Shown here piece by piece: positions 33,701 to 44,425 of a stretch of 64,000 bases of DNA. The stretch's first letter is position 1. Each line of letters opens with the position of its first letter. Made by a program: the position numbers and the translations under genes. The DNA is from Maratus speciosus (taxonomy: Eukaryota > Arthropoda > Arachnida > Araneae > Salticidae), in NCBI GenBank assembly GCA_963932465.1, contig OZ010798.1:15608981-15672980 (forward strand), written 5' to 3'. The notes below the pieces were generated by a model, which saw nothing but the letters and a program-made list of their open reading frames with translations, ran no database searches and was not told where the DNA came from.

Positions 33701-34074
33701 CCAACGTTTATAAATGCACAAATAATACATGAAAAGCAGCAAACAGCTGTTTCGAATCTACTAGCGAGATTCTTCTTCAGTGCAAGATAAGGTAAAAGGA
33801 ACAGCGTGCTAGAAAAAGCAAGGCTGAGTAAAATGATAGACAGAGACGCGCTGGCGGGAACCTTCGCCTTCGCCTTCGCTACCCTATGCGGGTAGCGAAG
33901 GCGCCAAAAACAACCAATGAGAGAGAAGCAGTGGAAACGACTGGGTGGGCAAGTAACGACATCTACCGGAGAAGGAAAGAAAAAGAAAACAAAAAAGGGA
34001 AATTAAATTACTGCTTTCCAAATACTTGGAAAATCAGGAGTACTAGATAAGTCATTGAATAAAGAGTGAGAATT
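33701..34074 (-). other. 3' region of the Penelope-like element
   Basis: Downstream of the minus-strand Penelope frame. It contains a 14-bp perfect hairpin (33871-33884 with 33890-33903, cgccttcgctaccc), a ccttcg triplication just before it, and the hammerhead-like core. Confidence 0.6.
33749..33780 (-). ncRNA. Hammerhead-ribozyme-like core in the Penelope-like element
   Basis: On the minus strand, ctgaaga is followed by one extra A, a perfect 6-bp stem (gaatct/agattc) with a 7-nt loop, and then gaaac. This matches the CUGANGA - stem II - GAAA half of a hammerhead, which Penelope-like elements are known to carry in their terminal repeats. The extra A before stem II and the lack of a clear NUH cleavage site after cagc-ttt-gctg leave activity doubtful. 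Confidence 0.45.
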
Positions 34075-35043
34075 TTAAATGTTGTGGTAAGCTTCCCAAA
34101 AATCAAGATCAAGGTTAGAAGAACATTTTTGGATAATGATGGCTGAGGAAAAATCGAACCTATGTTGAGAAGACCAAGAATGTTGAGCAATAGAAGAAAG
34201 TTTGAGATCCTGATCTTTAACATAACCGTCATGCTCTTTTAAACGAAATCTAAGAGCACATTTAGCCTGGCCAATATAAGAAAGGCCACTCTGGCTAGAG
34301 ATTTGGTAAATACACCAGTTATCTAGGCGATCAACGGGGTGTTTGAGATTTGAAAAAGTAATTTTATTAGCAAGAGAAAAAGTAACATTAAAATCAAACC
34401 TTCTTAAGATTTTAGCAACTTGCTGACTGATTTTAGGAAAAAATGGTAACACAACCGAAGTATTAGAGTCGGAATTAGAACGCTTTTCAGAATGGACGGA
34501 TTTCGTCAATTTCTTATAAATAGAATCAATAATATTAGAAGAATAATCATGATCAACAGCAATAGCTTTGAGGTAATTAAGTTCAGCACTAAGTAACTGA
34601 GGAGTGGAACAAATATTGGTAGCCCGAAAAACAAAAGTACTGAAAGCAGCGAATTTCTGGTTAGGAGAATGAAAAGAATAACTGTGAGGTGGGAGACTGA
34701 CAGCAAAAGGTTTACGAAAGACGGTAGTCTGAAAGCCATTATCACAACGAATAACAAGAACATCCAGGAAAGAAAGACAGTTATTGGTCTCAATTTCAGG
34801 GGTAAATTGAATGCAGGGATCAATGGAATTCATAATAGATAGGATATGATTAATATCCGAATTCATTTCAACCAGGATATAAACATAACGAACATAGAAC
34901 GGAAATTTTAAAATTTCAAAAAGTTTGACCTCAAAATGATGCATATAAATATCGCATAAAATTGGACTAAGAGGATTACCCATAGCCAAACCGTCAATCA
35001 TACGGAAGAAATTACCATTGAAAACAAAAGTATTTTGTGACAC
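34075..35043 (-). pseudogene. Penelope-like element: RT fragment plus GIY-YIG endonuclease
   Basis: A 322-residue open frame holding the C-terminal half of a Penelope-like polyprotein. Residues 17-30 carry the RT motif GLAMGNPLSPILCD. The catalytic YVDD is altered: residues 51-60 read VRYVYILVEM, so both aspartates are lost, probably by a 3-nt deletion plus change. Residues 243-320 form a GIY-YIG endonuclease (CIYQI at 244-248, YIGQ at 256-259, then ALRFRLKEHD and WEAY). RT motifs upstream of GLAMG are missing, so the copy is 5'-truncated and catalytically dead for RT. Penelope-like elements retrotranspose by target priming at a nick. The plus-strand piece at 35100-35333 is an inverted copy of the same endonuclease end. 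Confidence 0.9.
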
Positions 35044-35099
35044 AGCTCTTCGATTTCAAAATAAGAGAAATGGAATGCACAAAGCCTTTTCTTGAGGCA

Positions 35100-35333
35100 A
35101 TCTAAAGCCTTTCTTATATTGGCCAGACAAAACGTGCTCTTAGATTTCGTTTAAAAGGGCATGAAGGTTATGTTAAAAATCAGGAGCTCAAACGTTCTTC
35201 TATTGCTCAACATTCTTGGTCTTCTCAACATAGGTTCGATTTTTCCTCAGCCATCATTATCCAAAAATGTTCTTCTAACCTTGATCTTGATTTTTGGGAA
35301 GCTTACCCCATCATTAAGAATTCTCTCTATTAG
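35100..35333 (+). pseudogene. Inverted partial copy of the Penelope GIY-YIG end
   Basis: Read on the plus strand it encodes YIGQTKRALRFRLKGHEGY, then SSIAQHSWSSQHRFDFSSAI and DLDFWEAYPIIKNSLY with a stop. This closely parallels residues 256-320 of the minus-strand element, and it extends beyond that copy's frameshifted end. It lies head to head with the main fragment, about 55 bp away. Inverted, truncated partner copies are a known feature of Penelope insertions. Confidence 0.85.
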
Positions 35334-35339
35334 CGCAAA

Positions 35340-36130
35340 TAAACTTTATACGTAACACTAACTCAGTTTTACATAAGGAGGTATTTCTTGGAGTTTTTTC
35401 TTCATTATCCACCATACGTTTTCAATGGGATTAAGGTCTGGTGAGTTTGGTGGCCTTAATGTTGCGTTGGCGGAACCAATTCTTAGTTGGCACCGAGGTA
35501 TGCGGTGATGCTGTCACCTTGTTGAAAGATGAAATCATCTTCAAATAAATCTTTTGATGATTGAATCATGTAATATTCCAAAATTTCTTGATATATCTGA
35601 GAGTTAACCTTTTCGTAGACGATGTATAACTTTCCAGGTCTTTCTGCACTCATGCAACCCCAAACCATGACACTAGCAGCAAATTTTACGGAACGCTTAA
35701 GGCATTCTTTATCAAATTCTTCTTGTTTCATTCTCAAAAATTGAATACCTTGATTACCATATGAAACACAAAACATATCTTCATCACTAAATAATATTCC
35801 AATCTTCTTCGTTCCATAAACGTCTTCATTTACACCAAATCAATCTTATACGCTTTTGTTTAGCAGTCATGAGAGGTTTTGTTTTCGGTACACGAGATTC
35901 AAACTTAATTTATGGAGACGTCTTAATGTTGTTGATGTAGAAATTTCAACTTCTTTATTCTTTCCATTTTCGGTGCAAGAATAGCACACCTTTAAAACGA
36001 TTTTTCTTAACTATACACTTCAGTTTCCTGTTATCTCTAGCAGATGTTTTTGGTTTTCGGTGGCATTTCGGCGATTATTTTGAAATTTTCCATTTTTTAA
36101 TATTGCGTTAGTATTTTACTAACGCTTGAT
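35340..36130 (-). pseudogene. Tc1-type transposase pseudogene
   Basis: Minus-strand relic in several frames. The order of motifs fits a Tc1-like DDE transposase: IGILFSDEDMF (first catalytic Asp, near 35777-35806), RSVKFAASVMVWGCMS (about 35650-35700), DDFIFQQGDSITAY (second Asp region, damaged relative to the family FQQD), and after a frameshift PDLNPIENVWWIMK (third acidic motif, near 35405-35445). The longest intact piece is 97 codons (35483-35776). Upstream, an N-terminal part beginning MPPKTKN near 36065 is full of stops. Termini were not found. Confidence 0.85.
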
Positions 36131-36660
36131 TGCGAACAATGTAAATAATGTAACATTGGTTTTTACCGTGCCGATATAAATCAACCATACGAATTTAATA
36201 GATTCAGGAATATCACTCACATGACCCATTTTAAGAAGAAAAAGCAAACAAACTGCATAAAGAATACTAATTTAAAATAAAAAAGTCTCAATTTAATCAA
36301 CGATGCCACCAGTTATGAATTAGTGATAATTAAAGGAGATTTAATGTGAAATATTCTAATATTTTGAACCACTTGAATAAATATTCTAATATTTTGACTT
36401 TTCCAAATATTTTTTTTTTCAATTAATCTTTTCAAAAATGATATTAATTTTAAGATAATAAATAAGTTTAATCGACAATAAGGTCTTAATAAAAATATCG
36501 TTTGCATATTTGCATTAAAAGACATTAAATTACCAAACGATATTTTCAATTTGAAAAGAAAAATATATTATTCTAATATTTTGAATATGAGCTGTACAAG
36601 ATCTTCTCAACTAAACACATTGTTGAGGTCAAGCCGGTTGTTTAGATAAATGGAGTTACG
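36131..36660. other. AT-rich sequence, no gene seen
   Basis: Contains a local duplication of aatattctaatattttga (near 36350 and 36380). No coding support. Confidence 0.5.
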
Positions 36661-36664
36661 AAGA

Positions 36665-37060
36665 AAAAGGTGGAGATATAGACAAGCGGCTGCAGAGACC
36701 ATCACCTCATCGAGTTGATGGCTGAAATTCCAGGATTAATAACTTAATTCGCATATTAAAATGCAGTTGGTCTGCCAAGTCCTATTTTGGTGGAAAACAC
36801 CTGCAAACACGATTTTAGTGACTGACTGTTAGGTTTACCATTGTGTTTATCTGCTCCCAGTCCTCCATGTTTTCATTCCTTTGGATGTAGGAAAACAATG
36901 ATAAACCTACCAATCTACCGCTGAAATCTCTTCTGCAGGTCGTTTCCACCAAGATATGAATTGACAGACCAATTTCATTTTAATATGCGAATCGCGTTCT
37001 GTCTAATCCTGGAATTTCAGCCGTGACTCAATGAGGTGATGGTCTGTGCGCCACCTCCCG
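36665..37060. repeat. Foldback repeat, ~0.4 kb
   Basis: The left half (cagagaccatcacctcat, ggctgaaattccaggatta, cgcatattaaaatg, ttggtggaaa) is mirrored by the right half (atgaggtgatggtctg and so on), with an inner pair aggtttaccattgtg/caatgataaacct. The arms are imperfect. No TSD was identified. Confidence 0.75.
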
Positions 37061-37162
37061 GTCTAACATATAGTGTAGTGTCTACCAGTTGTGGGTGAAG
37101 TAACTGAGGATGTAGTCACAAGATGACAGCTTTTTTTTTACATCTGATCAACAGTGTCTTAT

Positions 37163-37505
37163 CACTGCTGGAGCAAATTTCCACCAATAAATTTGAATAG
37201 AAAATTTCACATTATTTATGCTTATTCATGTAAAATTTCTCTCACTAATATGGTAAAAATTTCTATTATTCGTTTTTACTAGTGGAAGTTTGCCTTGGTA
37301 ATATATTCTCTTTTACTAAAACTAACAGGAAATCTTTTAGGTTGTCACAATATGACAGAAATACAGGTCGTGACAACGCCAGGATAAACCTCCACTAGCA
37401 AAAATGAATGTCTATTTTTGCCATAATTATGACTAAAATCTTGCATAAATAAGCATTTAAATAAGGAGAAAATTTCGAATTCACTGGTGGAAGTTTTCCC
37501 GGCGG
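37163..37505. repeat. Foldback repeat with ~130 bp arms
   Basis: 37163-37291 and 37375-37505 are imperfect inverted copies. For example, atttatgcttattcatg is mirrored by gcataaataagcattta, and tttttactagtggaagttt by aacctccactagcaaaaa. Non-coding. Confidence 0.7.
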
Positions 37506-38271
37506 TAATCATCCTTTTCGAAACAGTTGAAGCTTCACCATTTTCAGGTTATGTCAATTCCTTTTTATACATTGTTTCATGTGTAGATATATTTCTTTAA
37601 GTACCTATTTTTTATCAATGTCCAGCTTAAAAAACTAAATGATTCTTTGATATTTTACTTCAGTATTCTTTGTTTTTAATTAAAATTATTTTAGTTTATG
37701 GAATGTAAAATACGTAAAAATTTTAAATCTAAGAAAATTTATAATTTATGAAATGACTGGTATATCAAATACATTTGTGAATTTTACTGTTAATTGAAAT
37801 TAGCATTATTTACATCATAAAATAAATTTGCGAAACTGAATATTTGTTGATTATAAAGTTGTTGGATCAGATTCAAATTTTACTAGACCTGTAAATTCTT
37901 AATTTATGAATAAATGATTAATACAAATATTTTTTTAGGTACAAAATAATAATACACTAGTAAACACAGTATAATGTGTTTTATTTTACTAAACAATTTT
38001 CGAAGAGGCCATTTGCCTATTGTGCATGAGTTTTCAAAATTTTAAGTAGTATGTCACTGTTATTCCTTCATTAATCGGGTAACCTGATTTTATTTGAGCC
38101 CGACCCAACCTGTGTGTTGTGTCTAGTTGATGGTAACTTTTCACATTGCAGTTTGGTTTGATTTTAAATGTCTCAGGTTCGGGTTGTGCTTTAATTCTTC
38201 CCTGTCAAGTTGAGGTTAACCTAATTCTTCAACAGAAAGACCTGAATATTTTTCCATTAAAAAAACCTATA
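37506..38271. other. AT-rich sequence, no gene seen
   Basis: No coding frame or terminal repeat recognised. Confidence 0.5.
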
Positions 38272-38273
38272 TA

Positions 38274-39005
38274 CAGTAAAACCTTCCTAAAGCGACCACG
38301 TTCCGTTCCAATAACAATTGGTTGCTCCTAAAGGTAGTCTCTTAATGGAGGTCATGTTTAAATCTAGATTTTAATTGTTGGAAAAAAGGTAACAACTAAT
38401 GTTACTGAAATTTAATTTTCACAATTAGAAAAAATATGAAAATTTAAGTATCAAAACAAAAGTTAATTACATAAATTTATTACTGCAGAGTTAAAAAAAT
38501 GAATACATTGACATTTGCTTCGATTTTACGGTTTTATCCTTTATAACTTTTATTTCCAAGTCCTTTCAAAGTTCAGTTAATAAATGCAATTTGTTTTCTG
38601 CACGGGAACAAATACTGACGATTTCATTCATTTATCTATTTCTTTGAGAGTTTCCTGACAGAATAGGGCAGGGGAGTTTATTGACAGTCATTCTTAATGT
38701 GTTTTCAGAGTTAAATTCATTGCCTAAAAAGGCACAAAGGGTTAAACACTTAAAAGTAACAAAAAAAATCTAAACTTACTTTAGAAGTTTGATGAATAAT
38801 GCGCTCTTCGGAATTATTTTTCTAATAAAATCTTCTTCAAGCGACCAGGCAAAAACGGAATTTGTTTTATTTTTTTCAAAGAAATGGGTCGCTCATGGAG
38901 GGAGTTCAACTGGGATGGTCTCTGAATGAAGGTAAAATTATTATTGAACCAATGGGAATAAATTTCGTTTCATGAAAAAAATGGTCGCACAGGGAGGTTT
39001 CACTG
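38274..39005. mobile_element. pogo/Tigger-like MITE (732 bp)
   Basis: TA at 38272-38273 and 39006-39007. The termini are cagtaaaaccttcctaaagc and the inverse of gtcgcacagggaggtttcac. Sub-terminal gcgaccacg and gcgaccaggc resemble the inner repeats of Tigger ends. No transposase. Confidence 0.85.
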
Positions 39006-39007
39006 TA

Positions 39008-39970
39008 TTTGAATATTAAGGAGAGTCTATATGATATATTTCATGCAGAAAGATAAAATTGATATTCGAGATATAATTGAGGGGTTCACAACCATAGTAG
39101 ACCATGTCCAATTTGAAACAAGTAAGAAAAAATCATGCGTCAAGGATAGATTATGAAACACTTTGCAACACATTCAGAATAATGTAAAAAAACTGCACCG
39201 TTTAAAAAAAATAAAATATTACGTCTAATTGAACCCTATGGAAACGCATAATACATTTCAAAACTCAATTTCAGCTGTTCCCATCCACAATCGGAAAATG
39301 ACGCGATTTTTTTCAGCAGCCCTGTATAGGATATATAGATTTGAATCTATTAACGACATGCATGCCAAAATTGAGTTCACATAAGAGATACACATACTTC
39401 TGTTGAAAATTTACCTTCAGCAATTTCCTCTAATAAGGAGAACGGTACGTGAATACTTTTGTGTAGCCCTGTATTTCAGTTATAGAATTTATATATAACG
39501 AGTAAGTTGCAAAAAAGAATTAAATTTAAAAGTGCATACCGAATTTTAAACCGTACACTCCAGCAATTATTACTCAAAGACAGTACTGTACGGTAACCGG
39601 TTTCTTTTGTGTGTCCCTGTAAATGAATAAAAAATGCTATGAATGCTTTGTTTTAAAGTGATCATAGTGAAATTCAGTGATTTATATCCGTTTCAATACA
39701 TTTGAAATAGTATAATGTCATTAAAATACTCTGCAAACGATTTTCCCCCATATACCATAATGTAATGGAAAACTTTTGAGTGCCCCTGTAAATGAACGAT
39801 TAATCCTACATACGTCATATGCAATACCAAACATGCTTTGGTGACCCTAAATAACCTTTATCAATTCCATGAAAATCCGAGTTTATTCACGGGAGTTAGA
39901 GCGTGGACAGACGGACAGACAAACCGAATGCATAAACACTTTTCAACTTTGTTGGAAAGTGTTAAAAAAA
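39008..39970. repeat. Reiterated 'ccctgta' motif and retroposon-type tail
   Basis: Phrases ending in gccctgta or cccctgtaaatga occur near 39316, 39465, 39612 and 39785, each after ttttgtgt- or ttttgagt-like text, at intervals of about 150 bp. Next comes gtggacagacggacagacaa (39903-39922), a retroposon-type tail. The units are degenerate and no reverse transcriptase is visible. Confidence 0.5.
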
Positions 39971-39974
39971 TGAG

Positions 39975-40286
39975 ATAGTCCATTTAGAAGGTACATAAAA
40001 ACTGTTTTATCCTCTCCCACAGTAAACCAAGTCTGCACTGTTAAAAATCTGTATCTTTTGCTGCATAGTCACTCCACCGCTTTTATAGAAAACGATTACT
40101 TGACGATATTATGGAGCATTCTCATTGGTCAGAATAGAGATATTCCATAAAAGCGGTGGAGTGACTAAGCTGCAGATTTTTAACAGTGTGTTTTCACATA
40201 CTTTCTTATATATGTCATCTGTTTATAGACTCGGTTTACTGTGAGAGTGCATAAAACAGATTTTAAACACCTTCTAAATGGACTAC
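39975..40286. repeat. Large imperfect palindrome (312 bp)
   Basis: tagtccatttagaagg at the left is mirrored by ccttctaaatggacta at the right. Inner arms cagtaaacc/ggtttactg, cactgttaaaaatctg/cagatttttaacagtg and agtcactccaccgctttt/aaaagcggtggagtgact match around a short loop at about 40105. A compact foldback element. Confidence 0.85.
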
Positions 40287-40872
40287 CCTGGTCCTATGGG
40301 ATATAGAAAAAGGGATACCCTGTATAAAAGCTCTATAAAACTATTTTTATTTCATGGTTCACATAATAATTTTTATCAAAAGTGAATATATGAAATCTCT
40401 TTTATTCAAACTAAAATATTTACTTTGGGAATAAACTAATATAAAATATAATGCGAAGAGTATTTTAGTCACTTGCTGTGTATTTCACATATTAAACAAA
40501 TAACTAGTTTTATAAATATTCAGATCTTGGTGCAATAGCTGTGGCACACTTCTCCAAAAAATGCACGAATACAAAATTTATTAGGGTTATGTATATATTA
40601 AATTGAGTAATAAAGAAATAAGAGGACTCCCTCTTAAATAGGCATCATAGAATCGTGACCTATCATGGAATATCATTGAATTAATTACGTACGATAGGAT
40701 TTAATAGAATGAAGAAAACTTTTATTAATATTTTTTTAAAGTTCGGATTCGATTTTTATAAAATTTGAGATGACTCGACAAAATTCTGCTTCTGTAAATA
40801 GGCGACTTTATACATTAAATTTCAAACCATTCGGTTGGGTAGTTTTTGCACTGTTATACGCGGACAGACGTC
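40287..40872. other. No gene recognised
   Basis: AT-rich sequence with a short repeat-like phrase aaagggataccctgtat near 40309. Confidence 0.45.
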
Positions 40873-41569
40873 GACTGAGCTATTCCATCTCAATTCAGGC
40901 AGGCAGTACCGATATGCGTCAATTCACCATCATAGATTTTTTTCAAAAAATTACAGTAGTTACAACTAAGTAATACACAAAATTTCCCAATAGGATTTTC
41001 CTCCCAAAATTTTTTTTCTGTGGTTACAGCACTTTAAAGTTTACGATAAAATTGACAATTTTCGGAAAAACAGAAAAACGCTTCATTTTGAAATGAACAC
41101 AGTATCAAAAATATTTAACGTATCCAGTCAATTTATTTTTTACAAATGGTTATTAAGCTGAATTTTACTTTAGCATAGTTTTAAAAAATATAGTGACATT
41201 TTAAATTAATTTAAAAAAATTGTTTCTAAGTACAAAAAATGGAATTATTACTGATTTTAAGATTTTTTTTTCAGAATGAAAAAAATATTTTAAAGATAAA
41301 CATTGATGGTAATCCAAAGACCTTTAATGGGAGTTTCACAGTAAATTTTATTTTAAGCCTAAGATGCATGCAACTTTTGCCATTCAATTTTAAATTATGC
41401 GAAATTTCGTGAAATCGCTACTTTTGAGATGCAATTTCTCAAAAACACCATTTAAAAAAAATCTGATGATATGCTCAATTGATACCTTATTAGTGTCTCA
41501 TAAATACCTTATAAGCAAATCGTGTGTTTTTGCTTAGAAAATTTTATATGATTTTTTGAAAATATCCTG

Positions 41570-41930
41570 TTGTGTATATTTTTCAAAAGATCAGAAAGTC
41601 AAGCTTTTTCTTATTTCACTGAATTTATAATTGATTATGAAAGTAATTGGTGGATAGGACAAATCAGTAGCATATCACGAGAACTAAATGGCATTACAGT
41701 ATATCATTCATGTACACCCATGGTCCAGCAAAAGCATTCCAGTGGCCAGAAGTATCTGAAATCAATGCCAGGGAAGAAAGTGCATCGATTCATCTTTCAA
41801 CCATCACGTTTGGCGAGTGAGGACAATAAAGTTAATCGCCATGTTTTAAGTGTTACTCGACACATTCATCTTTTTTTTTTTTCAGATTCTTCTGACCACA
41901 GGAATGCTTTTTCTGGACCATGGGGTATAT
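41570..41930 (+). pseudogene. Inverted duplicate of the transposase 3' end
   Basis: The plus strand encodes YESNWWIGQISSISRELN and then PMVQQKHSSGQKYL, about 80 codons of the C-terminal transposase region. The minus strand of 42002-41885 encodes a closely related version (YESNWWIGQINSISREL). The two lie as an inverted repeat, 41636-41755 against 41885-42002. Confidence 0.7.
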
Positions 41931-43010
41931 GAATGATGCTATAATGTTCCTCAGTTCTCGTGATATGCTATTGATTTGTCCTATCCACCAATTACTTTCA
42001 TAAATGCACCCAATGCAATCACCGATTTATAAATCGTGCATTGAATATTGTTTTGTCATCTGGCTGGAGGTTTCAACTTTTGTCAATGCATTTTTAATTG
42101 TTCGTCCCATATAACCTTCATTATTTTTAATAATCCAATAATGTTTAGATCGTATACCAACAATACATTTTACATTATCTTATTCTTTCTCATTATTAGC
42201 TCTATAGGCTTGAATAATGTTTCTGTCTAGATGGAGTAGAAGGATACTTTTTTAACAGAGAGGATAGTTCAGCAACAAATGAAACAAAATCTCGGATGGC
42301 TCTTATTGGCTCATTTTGGAGATTAAATTTCGTTGCATAATGCTTACATAATCTCCCTACAGCATCACATGCACTTTTTTCATGGTCAGTAGCTGAAAAA
42401 ATCCACTTCTTTAGTACAACTTCATTATTTTTGTGCAATCCATAAAAATAATACTTATTTTTAAAATGTGCTCTATCTCCATCTGATATATACACAATTG
42501 ATTCCAGTGTTTGTAATTGATACAACTTGGATATCTTTTTTTATATTTTCTATGGCACAAACAGCATGAGCTGTATCATGAGTTATATCATCAGAAACTA
42601 CAATAAAACTCTTTATTTCTTCTCTAAAATATGCTGTACAGGTAAATAATGATATTTGAGTATTTTGCCAGTGAAAGCTTTGTACTTCATCTGTCAGTAT
42701 TACCGACCAGTTTTTAGCAAAGTCAGAATGTATCACGAGCACAGATTTTTTTTTCTAGATAACTTTACCTCAGCAATTCTTTGTCTCTGATTTTTCCTTG
42801 AGTGATAATGAGGAATTGCTTTTCTCACCCAGTGCCTTACATCTTCTAGAATTTTTTTAATCCATACCAACCTTTTTATTAAGTCACCACCTTCTCATAT
42901 AGCATATACAACCACTTCCTCTTCATTCAAATCAAAAGCTTCGACTGTAAGAATTTCTGTACCGCAGGCACTCACCACACTCTTCGAGCCAACAGTTTTC
43001 ATTGTTTATT
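41885..43010 (-). pseudogene. Transposase pseudogene of the long-TIR element
   Basis: Minus-strand pieces in shifting frames. From N to C these are a Cys-rich start (CWLEECGECLRYR near 42985), then ILTVEAFDLNEEEVVVY, VRHWVRKAIPHYHSRKN, ILTDEVQSFHWQNTQISLF and IVVSDDITHDTAHAVCAI (42473-42742). After a shift come YISDGDRAHFKNKYYFYGL and WIFSATDHEKSACDAVGR (42202-42525), and then the YESNWWIGQI segment. The pair SDG-x4-FKN and ATxHxKxxCDxxG marks a DDE-type transposase widespread in invertebrates. Stops and frameshifts make it inactive. Confidence 0.75.
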
Positions 43011-43193
43011 TTTCTATATAAGCATTTCGTCATCAGATCTTCTCTAATTTGAATGCCTCTTAGATTTTTAAGAGCTACACATATTATTTTCAAATTACTG
43101 CAGTAAACAGAACAGCGTACTACTTGTATTGGCTGAATTTAGATAAATTTTGGACGTAATGAATAAAATTTTGATAGTCTTATTTTCATAGAG

Positions 43194-43342
43194 CAGGGGT
43201 GGCCAACTATGACATGCTCGACACCACTAAAATTTTATAGTAATCATTTCCTTATCTAATCAACGAATCTCTGCAATTCAAGAAGTCAACTTTTTCTGTA
43301 AAATTTTAGTAGTGTCCGGCGTGCCACAGTTGACTACCTTTA
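43194..43342. mobile_element. Palindromic hAT-type MITE (149 bp), nested
   Basis: It starts caggggtggccaactatg and ends with the imperfect inverse (cacagttgactaccttta). A near-perfect 8-bp duplication (tcatagag/tcatagaa, 43186-43193 and 43343-43350) flanks it. The centre is also inverted (ccactaaaattttat and taaaattttagtagtg). It lies inside the 3.5 kb transposon. Confidence 0.7.
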
Positions 43343-44425
43343 TCATAGAAGCATTTTCTTTTTTCATTAAATTATGTTTCTTTAACAGACTGTGTCATAA
43401 AACGTTTTACTCTTTTAATTTTCGCAACATCATTTTTAATACAAATAACATAACTTTTGTTTGGACTATCTTTAGTTCAATCTTTGTTATCTTCTAAATA
43501 GCAGGACAATGCAACATTTAGTGCTTCTGTTGATAAAGGATGTCCAATATAAGGATCAGATTGTGCATAAACTACTTTTTCATTTTTAATTTTTCTGGAT
43601 TTAACTACTAGATATTTTGATACACTTTTTGTTAAAAATTATTACATATTATTCTTTTTATTAAAAAATTAATCATATTATAAATTCAGTGAAATAAGAA
43701 AAAGCTTAACTTTCTGGTCTTTTGAAAAATATACACAACATGTTATTTAAAAAAAAATCATATAAAATTTTCTTTGCAAAAACACACGATTTCTTATAAG
43801 GTATTTATAAGAAACTAATAAGGTATCAATTGAGATCAATTATCAGATTTTTAAAAAATGGTGTTTTTGAAAAATTGCATCTCAAAAGTAGCGATTTTAC
43901 GAAATTTTGCATAATTTAAAATTGAATTGCAAAAGTTGCATGCATCTTAGGCTTAAAATAAAATTTACTGTGAAGCTCCCATTAAAGGTCTTTGGATTAC
44001 CATCAATGTTTAGCTTTAAAATATTTTTTTTCATTCTGAAAAAAAATCTTAAAATCAGTAATAATTCAATTTTTCGTACTTAGAAACAATTTTTTAAAAT
44101 TAATTTAAATGTCACTATATTTTTTAAAACTATTCTAAAGTAAAATTCAGCTTAATAACTATTTGTAAAAAATAAATTGACTGGATACATTAAATATTTT
44201 TGATACTGTGTTCCTTTCAAAATGATGCGTTTTCTATTTTTCCGAAAATTGTCAATTTTATCGTAAACTTTAAAGTGCTGTAATCACAGAAAAAAATTTT
44301 TTGGGGGTAAAATCCTATTGGGAAATTTTGTGTATTACTTAGTTGTAACTACTGTATTTTTTTGAAAAAAATCTATGATGGTGAATTGACATGTCCTGCC
44401 TGAGGTGAGATGGAATTGCTCGACT

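Larger units (their letters stand above)
40877..44421. mobile_element. 3.5 kb DNA transposon with ~0.75 kb TIRs
   Basis: The left arm 40877-41631 and the right arm about 43670-44421 are long inverted repeats starting gagcnattccatctca. A 4-bp direct repeat, gact, flanks them (40873-40876 and 44422-44425). Shared landmarks are aattcaccatcatagattt, acaaaatttcccaatagga, actttaaagtttacg and tgtgtatatttttcaaaag. The interior carries a decayed transposase on the minus strand and a nested hAT MITE. I recognise the transposase type but cannot name the superfamily with confidence. Confidence 0.85.

Noticed and set aside
35161..35355. 64-codon frame starting MKVMLKIRSSN
   Set aside because: It is an out-of-frame reading of the inverted Penelope GIY-YIG copy. 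The correct frame is described at 35100-35333.
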